Part shown: positions 45,418 through 55,143 of the stretch, piece after piece
How positions within the stretch are numbered: position 1 is the first letter of the stretch
Layout: the number at the start of each line of letters is the position of its first letter
From: Anaerolineaceae bacterium
GTDB lineage: Bacteria; Chloroflexota; Anaerolineae; Aggregatilineales; Phototrophicaceae
DNA length: 64,000 bases
Assembly (NCBI GenBank): GCA_020634135.1
Contig: JACKCG010000011.1
Span: 1 to 64,000, forward strand
Reading direction: 5' to 3'
The notes under the pieces: generated by a model
The model's input: only the letters and a program-made list of their open reading frames with translations
What the model was told of the DNA's origin: nothing
Databases searched by the model: none
Made by a program: the position numbers and the translations under genes

Positions 45418-45437
45418 ACCCCCTGATTTCAGGGGGT
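45418..45437. other. Short strong hairpin upstream of surE
   Basis: ACCCCCTGA (45418-45426) pairs with TCAGGGGGT (45429-45437), giving a long stem with a tiny loop. A similar sequence, with an imperfect stem, lies at 14079-14096 before the HerA-type gene. It could be a transcription or stability element. Confidence 0.45.
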
Positions 45438-45550
45438 TTCATTAATGATTCAGCAGTATCGTGATGGTTGGACAGATGAGCATAGCAAGTCTCCCGGCAG
45501 TCGGCTATCCTAAGGGGGTTACAGCAAAAGCGGATTTAAAGGATGGTATC

Positions 45551-46312
45551 GTGACATATATTCTCGTAACCAATGATGATGGCGTAGACGCGCCGGGACT
45601 ATTCGCCTTGGTGGAGGCGCTGCGCCATTTGGGAGAAACCCAGGTGATTGCCCCCGCCAAGAACCAGAGCGCCAGCGGCCATAAAAAGACTCTGTTCCAG
45701 GACATCCCTGTCCATCAGGCGGCGCTGCGCGATGGCACGCCCGCCCTGGCTGTTGGCGGTTCCCCGGCAGATTGCATCGCTATCGCGGCGCTGGGCGTGG
45801 CCCGCTGGCCGGCGCGCATCGTGGTTTCCGGCATCAACCGGGGGGCAAACATGGGCCAGGACATCACCTACAGCGGCACCGTGACAGCCGCGCTTGAATC
45901 CTCGATTCACGGGCTGCCGGCTGTGGCCGTCTCGCTCAATGATCGCCACGCCGATAACCCGGAGGCTTATGCCGAGGCCGCTCGTGTCGCGGTGGCTGTT
46001 GTCCGCCGTGTGCTGGAAAAAGGGCTGCCGCCGTTCACGATCCTCAATGTGAATGTGCCGCCGGTTGAAAAAGTCAAAGGTCTGCGACTTACACGCCAGG
46101 GTGTGCGTATATATCGTGATGAGTTGGCACGAAACGGGAGTGACGTGTACCAGATTGTGGGTGACGAGCCAACCGGCCATACCGATGAGGAAGGCACCGA
46201 CCTGTGGGCCGTTCATCATGGGTATGCCAGCGTGACGCCGATTCACCTGGATATGACGGCGCACCGCCTCCTGGCCGACCTTTCAGCCTGGAACATCACG
46301 ATGGAGACATAG
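45551..46312 (+). CDS. surE: 5'-nucleotidase SurE
   Basis: A 253-residue SurE-fold phosphatase. The metal-binding TNDDG is at residues 7-11, the Ser/Asn pair in APAKNQSASG and SGINRGANMGQDITYSGTV in the body. It removes phosphate from 5' and 3' nucleotides and short polyphosphates in the cytoplasm. A GTG at 45551 with GGATGG upstream gives the normal family length; an in-frame ATG at 45461 would add 30 residues of unlikely sequence. Confidence 0.95.
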   Translation: MTYILVTNDDGVDAPGLFALVEALRHLGETQVIAPAKNQSASGHKKTLFQDIPVHQAALRDGTPALAVGGSPADCIAIAALGVARWPARIVVSGINRGANMGQDITYSGTVTAALESSIHGLPAVAVSLNDRHADNPEAYAEAARVAVAVVRRVLEKGLPPFTILNVNVPPVEKVKGLRLTRQGVRIYRDELARNGSDVYQIVGDEPTGHTDEEGTDLWAVHHGYASVTPIHLDMTAHRLLADLSAWNITMET

Positions 46313-46317
46313 GACAC

Positions 46318-46698
46318 ATGAGCATTACAACGGCCTGGGGCAACCCGGAACAAACAGTCATTCATCTGACATTCAAGCGCGGCTGGACATGGGCGCAGTT
46401 GAAAACGGCTGTTGCCCAGGCGGACGACCTGCTCACCAGTGTGGATCACACGGTTGACCTGTTGATAGATATTCGTGAAGCAGGGGGAGTCCCCGGTGAC
46501 TTTCTCAGCGCCGCAGGAGAACTCTTCGCCAGCGGCGAAGCCCGCGCCAACGAGGGCCGGAAAATCGTGCTGGGAGCCGGGCCGCTGATCCGCACAGCGT
46601 ATAATGGATTGGTACGTGTCTACGGCTATAGGATGAAGAACCGCCCGTTTGTTTTCGCAGCGAACTGGTCGCAAGCCCAGGGAATGCTCGGTCTGTAG
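46318..46698 (+). CDS. Small alpha/beta protein, possibly STAS/SpoIIAA-like
   Basis: A 126-residue soluble protein five bases after surE. Alternating strands and helices (VIHLTFKRGWTWAQLK; VDLLIDIREAG; KIVLGAGPLIRTAYNGLV; RPFVFAANWSQAQ) suggest a STAS or SEC14-like fold found in many Chloroflexota proteins. No conserved phosphorylated Ser is obvious. The function is unknown. GGA just before the ATG at 46318 is a weak ribosome-binding sequence; coupling to surE is likely. Confidence 0.65.
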   Translation: MSITTAWGNPEQTVIHLTFKRGWTWAQLKTAVAQADDLLTSVDHTVDLLIDIREAGGVPGDFLSAAGELFASGEARANEGRKIVLGAGPLIRTAYNGLVRVYGYRMKNRPFVFAANWSQAQGMLGL

Positions 46699-46722
46699 AT
46701 GTGCAGGAATACGCCGGACTCA

Positions 46723-47085
46723 CTATCGTTCGGTGCGCCGCGCCTGTTCTGCTAGTAAATCTTCCAATGAGACTGCCTCGCCGTCATGGTCCCCCATCAA
46801 TCGGGTGCGCAGTTCATCCAACTCGGTGTCGTCCAGGCGTTCTAACAGCAGGTCAACCGTGTTGCGGCGCTTGGCTTTTTCCTGCTGCCTGCGGGTCTGC
46901 GGTTCTTCGCCCGCTTCACGTGCCTGCCAGATTTTCTCGGTGGCGATAGCCGCGCCAATCCCCAGGATAAGGGCCAGCACAGCTATCCCGCCGGCATCGT
47001 ACTTCATAATCATACCGGTGATAATAATCCCGGTGACCATCAGCCATATCGTGACGGTGGAAATCATGCGAGCCAGACTGTTCAT
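46723..47085 (-). CDS. Small membrane protein of unknown function
   Basis: A 120-residue protein with two N-terminal membrane helices (about residues 8-27 and 31-48) and a charged, helical C-terminal half (TRRQQEKAKRRNTVDLLLER, then ERLDDTELDELRTRL) that is likely coiled coil in the cytoplasm. The tail LDDTELDELRTRL resembles short SHOCT-like motifs. No family is recognised. Confidence 0.6.
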   Translation of the reverse strand: MNSLARMISTVTIWLMVTGIIITGMIMKYDAGGIAVLALILGIGAAIATEKIWQAREAGEEPQTRRQQEKAKRRNTVDLLLERLDDTELDELRTRLMGDHDGEAVSLEDLLAEQARRTER

Positions 47086-47236
47086 ATCAGCGTGAATCCT
47101 CTATAGATGGTTACTTCGCTATTATAACGCTTGAACATGCTTCAAGGTACTACCGTCTCTATACGCATAAACGGCTGCCCCTGGTGCATTTTTCCCAAAC
47201 CGGGCATACTACTGCCATCTGCTAATCAACAGCGTT

Positions 47237-48253
47237 TTGGTGAAACCTGTGACCTTGAGTACATGGATACCGCACCTCGCCGGACAGCGCGTGCTGGTGG
47301 TGGGCGATGTCATTCTGGACGAATATCTCATCGGCAAAACCACCCGCCTCAGCCGTGAAGCCCCGATTCCCGTGCTGGAATTCGAGACGCGCCAATTGAT
47401 TCCGGGTGGCGCAGCGAACCCGGCGGCCAATATCGCCGCCCTGGGCAGCACCGCCATACAGGTTGGTGTGATTGGCCCGGACAGCGCCGGAACGAACCTG
47501 CGCCAGGTCTTGCAGGCGCGGGGAATTGATACCGGCTGCCTCGTGACGGATGCCGGACGGCCTACAACGGTCAAGAGTCGCATCATGGCACAGATGGGAC
47601 TGCGTTTCCCGCAGCAGGTTGCCCGGCTGGACACCCTCTCGCGTGAGCCGATTCATGCTGGGGTTGAGCGTCAGGTGCGTGCCATGCTCGACCAGCACAT
47701 CCGCCAGGTGAACGCCGTGCTGCTCTCCGATTATCACTGCGGCCTGCTGGCGCCTGCCCTGGTTGAGACGATTCGCATTCTCGCCGCTGATGCCGGGGTG
47801 CTGCTCACCGCTGACGCTCAGGGCGAACTCGATAAATACGCCGGGTTCGGCGTTGTCAAGTGCAATGCTGATGAAGCCCGCGCTTATCTACGGCGTGACC
47901 TGGAAACCGCTGAAGATTTCGCTGCCGCCGCGCTGGAAATTGGGGCGGCACTGCGACTGACGGGCAGTATGGTGATTACACGCGGCGGGGATGGCGCGAC
48001 TGTGGCTTTGTGCGCTGAAAAACGGGCGATGCACAGCCCGGCCCCGGCGGTAACGGACGTTTATGACACAGTAGGCGCGGGCGATACGGCGATTGCTGTG
48101 CTGACACTCGCGGTGGCTGCTGGAGCGTCGTATAGTGAGGCGGCAGCCCTGGCGAATTATGCCAGCGGCCTTGTTGTGCGGCGGGTGGGCAATTACACAC
48201 CGCGCCCGGATGAACTCGCCTGGGCGTTGGCAACCTGGGGCGATACACATTGA
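47237..48253 (+). CDS. PfkB-family kinase resembling heptose 7-phosphate kinase (RfaE1/HldE N-domain)
   Basis: A roughly 338-residue ribokinase-fold enzyme. It has VLVVGDVILDEYLIG at the N-terminus, the substrate-side PGGAANPAANIAALG and the catalytic VGAGDTAIAV with the base Asp. The pattern DVILDEY and GGAANPAANIA is that of RfaE1, which phosphorylates sedoheptulose- or heptose-7-phosphate in ADP-heptose synthesis, but other sugar kinases share it. The start is uncertain: TTG 47237, GTG 47240 or GTG 47249, none with a clear ribosome-binding sequence. Confidence 0.85.
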   Translation: MVKPVTLSTWIPHLAGQRVLVVGDVILDEYLIGKTTRLSREAPIPVLEFETRQLIPGGAANPAANIAALGSTAIQVGVIGPDSAGTNLRQVLQARGIDTGCLVTDAGRPTTVKSRIMAQMGLRFPQQVARLDTLSREPIHAGVERQVRAMLDQHIRQVNAVLLSDYHCGLLAPALVETIRILAADAGVLLTADAQGELDKYAGFGVVKCNADEARAYLRRDLETAEDFAAAALEIGAALRLTGSMVITRGGDGATVALCAEKRAMHSPAPAVTDVYDTVGAGDTAIAVLTLAVAAGASYSEAAALANYASGLVVRRVGNYTPRPDELAWALATWGDTH

Positions 48254-48340
48254 GTATTTCGTGAACCCTCCACCGGACGCCACAAAGGGTGCCCCGATAA
48301 GCTGTTGTTTGAGAGGGCGCTATTGCCGAAGTCGAATCGT

Positions 48341-48349
48341 TGTTATACT
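48341..48349 (+). promoter_or_regulatory. Extended -10 promoter element
   Basis: TGTTATACT is an extended -10 box 38 bases before the start of the SH3/excalibur gene. A weak TTGCCG lies 15 bases upstream. Confidence 0.45.
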
Positions 48350-48386
48350 ACAGTGATGAGCGCAATCCACAGCAAATGAGGCGACG

Positions 48387-50066
48387 ATGCGAAAAACGGT
48401 CTTCTGGTTCATGACCCTGCTGCTGGCGTGGAGCCTGTCAATCAGTACAGTGCTGGCCCAGCCGCTGCCCCGCCCAACGGTTGAAATTCTCGTCAACCGG
48501 GACGGCGTGAATGTCCGGTTGTTCCCCGCCATTGGCGCGGATGTGGTTGGTTTTGTGAATGCAGGTTGGGTGACTCTGGCAGATGCTCGCAGCCCGGATA
48601 ACGAGTGGGTGCGGGTGGATTTTAACGGCCAGGAAGGTTGGATCGGCGTCGCGGTGATTAACATCTTTGGCGACCTGGGCACACTGCCGGTAGCTGACCC
48701 GCGCACCATCCCCTACGGCGGTTTTGACAGCCCGCGTTCCGGGCCTTCCGACGCGAACAGCGATATTTCTGGCTACCTGGCGTTAAGCGGGCTGCGGCTG
48801 CGTGCCGGCCCCAGTACCGCCTATCCCGTGCTGGCGAATCCACCGCGCTATTCCGTGTTTCCCTTGCTGGGACGCACGGCGAACAACGCCTGGCTTCAGG
48901 TAAATTTTGAGGGGACTCTTGGCTGGGTAGTGACGCAGTGGGTGGAAATCCAAGGCGGACGCAGTGTTGTGGAACTGCCGATTGATGGCGTGGTGGCGTC
49001 CGCGCCCCCGGCCTCAACGGATACCAATGAGAACTATCTTGCCACGCTGCGGCTGATGCTGGAACGCATCAATATCGCGCAGGAATCGCTCGATGCGATT
49101 CGGGCGACGTGGACGACTGTGGCGCTCGGCCAGCGGGCGGCGTGTACACCTTTCCCGCCACGTCCCAGTGACATCAACATCGCCAATCCACTACTGGCAG
49201 CCTATTATCCCACCCTCAACCCGTTGCAGAACGATTTCAACATTGCCATGGCGAACGTGCGGCTGGCGATAGACCTGTGGATTGAAGCGTGCAGCCAGCG
49301 GACATTGAACACGAACGCGGTGGTGGGTGAGGCGACGGTACAGGGGGCACTTAACGCGATCCAGATTTCCGACGGGCAATTTGCCGATTTACGGCGGCGT
49401 TTGAACGAACTTATCCCGCCAACCCTGGAAGTAGGTCCCGATCAATGTCTGTTTACTTTCCAGAACCAGACAGACATTTTGCAGCGCATCCACATTGGCG
49501 AAGTGATTGTTGACTCGCTGACGCCGCGCAACACATCAACGGGTTACTGTTTCGATGCTGCTGTCGGCCAGTCTCTGCGCTTTGAGGTGTTACAGCTCAA
49601 GGGTAATATCAGGCCGCTGCTGGCGGTTAGTCCATTTGATAACCCAACGAACTTCCTGGCAGTCGGGCGTGGCACGAGCGACCCCCTCCTGACCGTTGCG
49701 CCGGTCACCGTGGCGGTGGATGGTCTTTACATCCTCATCCTGAGCGACATCAGCGAAGACCAGCCCGATCCGGTGAGTGGCGAGTATGCGTTGCTCATCA
49801 GCAATATCGCCGGGGCGCTGGTAAGCGGGCCAGGCCTGAGTATTGATCCGGCCACCGGCCAATTAGTCGTCAATCCGGTCACATTTATACCGACATCGGT
49901 AGCGCCTACACCCGGGTCGGGCGTGGCGTGTCCATCTACGGCCTTTACCTGCCAGCAGTTGTTCTCGTGTGCTGAGGCGCAGGCGTGCCTGGCGGCGGGC
50001 AACTTCAGTCTCGACCCGGATTCTGATGGTATCCCGTGCGAGGAAAACCTGTGTACGGGCGGGTAG
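48387..50066 (+). CDS. Secreted protein with SH3 and excalibur domains
   Basis: A 559-residue product with a signal peptide (residues 1-24, ending VLAQ). Two bacterial SH3 domains follow (about 30-95 with GVNVRLFP and WIGVAVI; about 125-195 with GLRLRAGPSTAYPVL), then a helical region (about 210-350), a PPC-like beta domain (about 355-480), and a C-terminal excalibur calcium-binding motif (about 515-556, DPDSDGIPCE with several Cys). It probably binds cell wall or surface glycans. GAGG precedes the ATG at 48387. Confidence 0.8.
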   Translation: MRKTVFWFMTLLLAWSLSISTVLAQPLPRPTVEILVNRDGVNVRLFPAIGADVVGFVNAGWVTLADARSPDNEWVRVDFNGQEGWIGVAVINIFGDLGTLPVADPRTIPYGGFDSPRSGPSDANSDISGYLALSGLRLRAGPSTAYPVLANPPRYSVFPLLGRTANNAWLQVNFEGTLGWVVTQWVEIQGGRSVVELPIDGVVASAPPASTDTNENYLATLRLMLERINIAQESLDAIRATWTTVALGQRAACTPFPPRPSDINIANPLLAAYYPTLNPLQNDFNIAMANVRLAIDLWIEACSQRTLNTNAVVGEATVQGALNAIQISDGQFADLRRRLNELIPPTLEVGPDQCLFTFQNQTDILQRIHIGEVIVDSLTPRNTSTGYCFDAAVGQSLRFEVLQLKGNIRPLLAVSPFDNPTNFLAVGRGTSDPLLTVAPVTVAVDGLYILILSDISEDQPDPVSGEYALLISNIAGALVSGPGLSIDPATGQLVVNPVTFIPTSVAPTPGSGVACPSTAFTCQQLFSCAEAQACLAAGNFSLDPDSDGIPCEENLCTGG

Positions 50067-50086
50067 GGGGCTAGGAGAGCCACCTC

Positions 50087-50734
50087 ATGCAAATTATCTC
50101 GATTACTGACCCTGCCGCCCTCCCTGCCGCGCAAGCGGTAATCCAGGCGGGCGGCCTGGTCGTTATCCCAACCGATACGGTCTATGGTGTATCGTGTTCT
50201 CCGCTGAATGAGGCGGCAATTGAACGGATGTACGAGGCCAAAGGGCGTTCCCGTGAGAAGGCGATCCAGGTGCTGGTGGCCGGGTGGGATGCGGCTGCTC
50301 CCTTCATTCGGGAGGTGACACCGCTGGCGGGGTTGCTGGCAGATCGCTTCTGGCCGGGGGCGCTCACGCTGACACTGCCGAAGCGTGCCGGGCTGCCCCC
50401 TAATCTCTCGCAATATGACACGGTTGGCCTGCGGATGCCCGCTCATGCGCCATTGGTGACGCTGCTTTGGGCGGTGGGCGGTGCGTTGGCGGCCACGAGT
50501 GCTAACCTTTCCGGCGCGGCCAGCCCAACCAATGTGCAGATGGCGATAGAGGCTTTGGGCGATGCGGTACAACTTTACCTGGATGGGGGCGAAACACCCG
50601 GCAGCCTATCGTCAACTGTCGTCGAATCGCATGGGGATACCCTGCGTATCCTGCGTGAGGGACCGATCAGCGAGGCGCAACTACGGGAAGCCCTGGCGGG
50701 TCGTGCCTTTTACATGGATTCTGGTATAAAGTGA
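50087..50734 (+). CDS. tsaC: L-threonylcarbamoyladenylate synthase
   Basis: A 215-residue YrdC/Sua5-type protein. The family marks are VIPTDTVYG (residues 26-34), EAKGRSREKAIQVLV, RFWPGALTLTLP and SANLSGAASPT. It makes threonylcarbamoyl-AMP from threonine, bicarbonate and ATP, the first step of t6A formation in tRNA. AGGAGA upstream and the single-domain length support the call. It lies 20 bp after the SH3/excalibur gene and may be transcribed with it. Confidence 0.93.
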   Translation: MQIISITDPAALPAAQAVIQAGGLVVIPTDTVYGVSCSPLNEAAIERMYEAKGRSREKAIQVLVAGWDAAAPFIREVTPLAGLLADRFWPGALTLTLPKRAGLPPNLSQYDTVGLRMPAHAPLVTLLWAVGGALAATSANLSGAASPTNVQMAIEALGDAVQLYLDGGETPGSLSSTVVESHGDTLRILREGPISEAQLREALAGRAFYMDSGIK

Positions 50735-50903
50735 TGTCGCCAGACACAAGGACTGGCGACATACGCTGGGGGAGTTGGGGAATTTTGTACGCGATCGCGT
50801 CTGCGATCTACTTGTAGTATAGGGTCAATCCCCTGTTTTAAACCTTGAGATTTCTCAAGGCCGTAAATTCCTCACCGTTATCCCCGCCATGTTTGGTTAT
50901 TCC

Positions 50904-52601
50904 TTAATCGCCGGTCTGCGTTGTATCCACCGCATAGATTGTCACATCGTCGTTCTGGTAAACCTCAGTGAGGAAGGGCGAATCTGCCGGATCGTAGTCA
51001 CCGAGTTTAGCTTCCTCCGGCCCGTAAAATAGATAGCCCACATTGTATTCGCCCAGGAGTTGCAGGCGCTGGTCATCGGTAGTTGCTGCGTTAAAGAAGG
51101 CGTCTACCATTGTGCGTTTGTTCTGGAAATCGAGGGTTTGTGCCCAGTGACCGAGGAAGGAACGCGCCCCGGTGAGTGCCGGGATAAATGCGCCGGTATT
51201 CAGGCTGGAGAACACGACATCCGTCCCTTTCACCTGTGTCTCCAGGAATTGGTAGGCGTCGTACTCGCTGACCCGGATAAAATAGCGATTATCGGTTACC
51301 CGTTCGTCCATTTCCTGCCATGCGGCTTTCATATCCAGTGTGCGCCAGGCGAAGATATACAGGTTGGTTGGCAGGACGGCCAGCAGCAGTGCAGACGACC
51401 CCAGCAAGGCAACCCGCTGTGGCGACACCGCGCTCAGACGGCGGCGCAGCCAGGGCAGAACACGGGTATACAGGCCGATGACGGCCATCATGCCTGTCAC
51501 AATCTGCCAGCCGCTCAGCAGGTGAATCTGGAAGTTCAGCGGGATGTAGACCAGGATGAAGTGCGCCAGGAACCAGGCCATCAAGAAGAGGTGCGTATCA
51601 TCACGTTCGCGCCAGGGCAGGCGAATCTTGAGCGCCCAGATCGCCAGCAGCCAGCTGACACCCATCAGAATCGGCAGGTGGAGCGGATTGGGAGTCCAGG
51701 CTCCGGCGTTATCAAACTGGGACAGTACACCTTTCCATACGTCGTCAGCCTGGGTGATATAAAATGCCTGGAGCGCCGGCCACACCGAGATCAGGACGAC
51801 GACAACGCCCAATTTGAACAGGTACATGGGGAATTTGCGATCTCGCAGCCAGATAAACAGTGCGTACAGGCCGATGACCGGGTAGATGATGAACATATCG
51901 TAGGCGTGCTGGACACTCAGGAGCAGGCTCACCGCCGCTGCTGCCCAGGCGTAGCGCATACTCTGTTTCTTCTGGCCGAGCAGGACCAGCCCGAAGACCA
52001 CCGCAATCAGGCCGGCGGCAATTGAAAAATGCGGGAACGCCAGAATGTTAAAGAACGTGTTTGGCTCGCTGGTGTAAACATCGAACGAGTTGGGCGGCAC
52101 GATCTCCACCTTGCCGACATATTTGGCGATGACCCATACCCAGCCCAGGCCCGCTCCCAATACACTCACCAGGAAGGCCGTCCAGCGTTTGGCGCGGTTG
52201 GTAAATACGAGTGAGGCGAACCAGTACGTGGCAATCATCACGAACGCCGCTGCCAGCAACCGTGTCATCTGGTAGAGCGTCCGGTATTCGATGCCTGTCA
52301 GACTTTCGACTCGTCCCAGGGTGAACCACAGGAAGTTAAAAAGCAGCGGTGTGCTGTCCTCTGGTGTTAACTGGTTGGGAACAAGGAACTGGGTTTGTGA
52401 CTCGCGCATCCATGAAAAATACTGGAAATGATCGGGAATATTGAACACCACCCCCATAAAATGCATGTTATCCGGGGCGCTTTTATATGCGTAAAAATAA
52501 GGGACAGACGTGATGAGCAGCACGACGACGATAAAAATACCCAGGTAGAGCCAGTCGCGCCGGTTGGAAGAAGAAACGGATTGTTCGGTCATGGTTGTCA
52601 T
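50904..52601 (-). CDS. Polytopic membrane protein, GT-C glycosyltransferase-like
   Basis: A 565-residue protein with about 11 membrane helices and a short C-terminal extracytoplasmic domain. The first loop has FNIPDHFQYFSWMRES with an acidic residue after the first helix, and a later loop has PNSFDVYTSEPNTF, the arrangement of GT-C enzymes that use lipid-linked sugars. The C-terminal part (NRYFIRVSEYDAYQFLE; YNVGYLFYGPEE) matches the soluble tail of such proteins. A specific family is not assigned. The start may be the ATG at 52592. Confidence 0.7.
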   Translation of the reverse strand: MTTMTEQSVSSSNRRDWLYLGIFIVVVLLITSVPYFYAYKSAPDNMHFMGVVFNIPDHFQYFSWMRESQTQFLVPNQLTPEDSTPLLFNFLWFTLGRVESLTGIEYRTLYQMTRLLAAAFVMIATYWFASLVFTNRAKRWTAFLVSVLGAGLGWVWVIAKYVGKVEIVPPNSFDVYTSEPNTFFNILAFPHFSIAAGLIAVVFGLVLLGQKKQSMRYAWAAAAVSLLLSVQHAYDMFIIYPVIGLYALFIWLRDRKFPMYLFKLGVVVVLISVWPALQAFYITQADDVWKGVLSQFDNAGAWTPNPLHLPILMGVSWLLAIWALKIRLPWRERDDTHLFLMAWFLAHFILVYIPLNFQIHLLSGWQIVTGMMAVIGLYTRVLPWLRRRLSAVSPQRVALLGSSALLLAVLPTNLYIFAWRTLDMKAAWQEMDERVTDNRYFIRVSEYDAYQFLETQVKGTDVVFSSLNTGAFIPALTGARSFLGHWAQTLDFQNKRTMVDAFFNAATTDDQRLQLLGEYNVGYLFYGPEEAKLGDYDPADSPFLTEVYQNDDVTIYAVDTTQTGD

Positions 52602-52854
52602 CTCGGGTTGCTAGTAAGTGATACTGACCAGTTGAACACACGAAACTTAACACACCCTAAAGATTGCAGCGGCTTCAGCGTTGCTGAGCGTGCTCCAAAA
52701 GGGTGGGAATGATTGATGGTGCAGATTGAGAGTAGCGGAAAATAAGCGGGAGAAAGTGAATATCTGAGGGCGACAATTACCAGACCTTCTATATGGAAAT
52801 CGCCCCTGTTGTGCGACCGTAATGATGGGCAGAATGGGACGTACTTCGATGGAA

Positions 52855-53595
52855 TTACCCTCCATCGCCCCGTTTATCCAGGAGTGCCAGGAGCGTGTCG
52901 CGGCTCAGGGGAGTGGCGCTGTGGCCGTCTACCACCTGCTGGATAGTTTCATCCTGCATCAGGCGGGCGATCAGGTCGTAGTCCATCGTATCCCCTGGTT
53001 GCCGATAGTCGGCTGTGGGTGGGTAGTAGGCATCCGCTACGAACATGACACCCTGCTCCGGCACACGTACCACCGACGAATCGGGGGAATGCTGCCCACC
53101 GACGTGTTCAATCTCCAGCAGCAGCCCGCCATTAAGATAAAGCTGCAACCCTGCCGTGAATGTCACTGACGGCACGATGATACGAAAGCCGCGCCACTCG
53201 TCCATCACGCGGGCGATATTGCGCAGCCCGATCGCACGTTCCGGCGAGTCCTTGATTTCATCTTCAATGTAGCTGAAACTCCAGGGCTTGGCCGCCATTT
53301 CCTGCACCCGCTGGCGGCAGAGTTCATGGGCTATGGCCGGTACGCTAAAAAGCTGCGCCCCAAAAAAATGGTCAAAATGGCTGTGGGTGTAAATGACATA
53401 ACGCACGGGGGGCGCATTGAGTTCATCCAGAGCATCCAGGATGCGGCGGGCATGGCGCGGGCTGTTGCCGCCATCCACCAGCACGGTATCGCTGCCGGAA
53501 ATAATGATGCCGACATTCGGCTGTAGTTTCTGTGGATCGGGGTGGCAGGGAAACACCCAGACCGAATCGGTTAGTTGCAGGAAGGATGGTTCCAT
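52855..53595 (-). CDS. Metallo-beta-lactamase fold hydrolase
   Basis: A 246-residue MBL protein. THSHFDH (about residues 70-76) binds the metals, with further ligands in HVGGQHSPDSS and MFVADAYYPP. The C-terminus ends VVDGHSATPLSR. This resembles the class-B-like SoxH/QPP-type hydrolases. GGAAG seven bases upstream supports the ATG at 53595 over a GTG at 53601. It is 14 bp after the SDR gene, so the two form an operon; a role in the same pathway is plausible. Confidence 0.85.
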   Translation of the reverse strand: MEPSFLQLTDSVWVFPCHPDPQKLQPNVGIIISGSDTVLVDGGNSPRHARRILDALDELNAPPVRYVIYTHSHFDHFFGAQLFSVPAIAHELCRQRVQEMAAKPWSFSYIEDEIKDSPERAIGLRNIARVMDEWRGFRIIVPSVTFTAGLQLYLNGGLLLEIEHVGGQHSPDSSVVRVPEQGVMFVADAYYPPTADYRQPGDTMDYDLIARLMQDETIQQVVDGHSATPLSRDTLLALLDKRGDGG

Positions 53596-53609
53596 CAACA
53601 CGCTTCCCC

Positions 53610-54377
53610 CTATTTGGGTGCCATCCGCACCGCGCCATCAAGGCGAATCACCTCGCCATTCAGGTAGGGATTTTCGATGATGGACTGGGCGAGCTGGGCG
53701 TAATAAGCCGGATCCCCAAGCTGCGCCGGGAATGGAATCTGCGATGCCAGCGACGCCTGCACTTCTTCAGTCATCATGGCGACCATCGGTGTTTTGAAGA
53801 TACCGGGGGCAATCGTCAGCACCCGGATACCGTTCCGCGCCAGGTCACGAGCGATGGGCAGCGTCATGCCGACGATTCCGCCTTTCGAGGCAGAATAAGC
53901 AGCCTGTCCGATCTGCCCGTCAAAAGCAGCCACCGACGCCGTATTGATAATCACGCCGCGTTCGCCGGATTCATTCGGTTCATTTTCCGACATCGCCTGC
54001 GCTGATAGCCGCAGTACATTAAATGTCCCGATGAGGTTGATCTTAATAGCCAGTTCAAAAATATCGAGGGAGTGCGGCCCATTCTTGCTCAAAGTGCGGC
54101 CTGCCGTAGCGACTCCGGCGCAGTTGATATTGATATTGACCGCGCCGAATTCGTTTTTTGCCAGGTCAACCGCCGCCTGCACCTGGTCTTCGTCGGTGAC
54201 ATCGGTGTGGGCGAAGCGTGCCGCGTCCCCCAATTCCGCCGCTACCGCCGCGCCACGCTCTTCGTCCCGATCCAGGATGACAACCTTCGCCCCCTGCGCT
54301 GTAAAACGCCGGGCGCAGGCCGCCCCTAAACCCGATGCGCCGCCGGTAATCAGTGCTACCTTGCCGTTTAGTTCCAT
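53610..54377 (-). CDS. Short-chain dehydrogenase, HSD10-like
   Basis: A 255-residue SDR. The NAD-binding TGGASGLGAACA (residues 10-21), NCAGVATAG, and catalytic YSASK (Tyr and Lys) with Ser in NTASVAAFDG are all present. Sequence style is that of type 2 3-hydroxyacyl-CoA dehydrogenase (HSD17B10/FabG-like). It oxidises a hydroxy-acyl or alcohol substrate with NAD. AAGGAG upstream supports the ATG at 54377. Confidence 0.9.
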   Translation of the reverse strand: MELNGKVALITGGASGLGAACARRFTAQGAKVVILDRDEERGAAVAAELGDAARFAHTDVTDEDQVQAAVDLAKNEFGAVNININCAGVATAGRTLSKNGPHSLDIFELAIKINLIGTFNVLRLSAQAMSENEPNESGERGVIINTASVAAFDGQIGQAAYSASKGGIVGMTLPIARDLARNGIRVLTIAPGIFKTPMVAMMTEEVQASLASQIPFPAQLGDPAYYAQLAQSIIENPYLNGEVIRLDGAVRMAPK

Positions 54378-54513
54378 AAAATTCGCTCCTTAAAACTATA
54401 GTTGAAAGTGCCAGGTCAAAATCCAGAATACAAGGGCTGAGTCTTGCTTCTTAAACCAGCCGTACCGCGAATTTGAATCCGACAATGAATCCTGAATCGG
54501 TTGAAGGTGCTCG

Positions 54514-55140
54514 CTATATCTTCCCCATCTCCTCCACGCTGTAATCCATCGCCACAAAGTACGAGTCACCAATGCCGAGCAGGGACATCTTGTGCGAGCG
54601 CCCGTGTTCATCATCTTCGGGCTGCGGCTCGGCTTCCAGTGTGCAGGTCATCTGGTGATGGGCAAAGACCTTCGCCATCCGCTCGGCCACGGGCTGCGGC
54701 ATTACCCCCAGCAGTCCTTCACCGGATGCAAGCAGGTTTACCAGCGGCTGACTCCGGTTGATGTCGCCCGCCAGTTCGCGCCAGGGGCCGAAGGTCGTTA
54801 CATACGCCTGGTGAATATCCAGCACGAGTTCATGAATATCCCCCGGTTTACCGGAAAAATGAATCATCTGGCGTGGCTCATTGTAGTGAAACAGCAGCGG
54901 GTGCTGGTCGGTGAAAAAGAGGTTTCCGAATACGCCCAGGCTGGCGCGATGCTCTTTGACACCCAGGACACGCAGTACATACTGGCTGCGTGGGCGCAGC
55001 CCCTGGGCCGCCTCGTCAAGTTGTGCCGTCTGAATCATCAGTTGGAGTTCTTCGGGAACGCCGCCCATTTGTGCCGCCAGGAAAACACCATAATCGTGCT
55101 GACCCTGTAGTTCGCTTAGTAGTTTGTCGCGTTTCGGCAT
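54514..55140 (-). CDS. Conserved-looking soluble protein of unknown function
   Basis: A 208-residue protein with no signal peptide or membrane segment. It has alternating helices and strands; YVLRVLGVKEHRASLGVFGNL and the C-terminal DSYFVAMDYSVEEMGKI are notable. It starts three bases after the metallophosphoesterase stop, so the two are co-transcribed. I recognise no family. Confidence 0.7.
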   Translation of the reverse strand: MPKRDKLLSELQGQHDYGVFLAAQMGGVPEELQLMIQTAQLDEAAQGLRPRSQYVLRVLGVKEHRASLGVFGNLFFTDQHPLLFHYNEPRQMIHFSGKPGDIHELVLDIHQAYVTTFGPWRELAGDINRSQPLVNLLASGEGLLGVMPQPVAERMAKVFAHHQMTCTLEAEPQPEDDEHGRSHKMSLLGIGDSYFVAMDYSVEEMGKI

Positions 55141-55143
55141 GAA

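Noticed and set aside
51060..52025. 321-codon plus-strand frame
   Set aside because: Antisense to the GT-C-like membrane protein; composition is rich in Gln, His and Asp and shows no domain.
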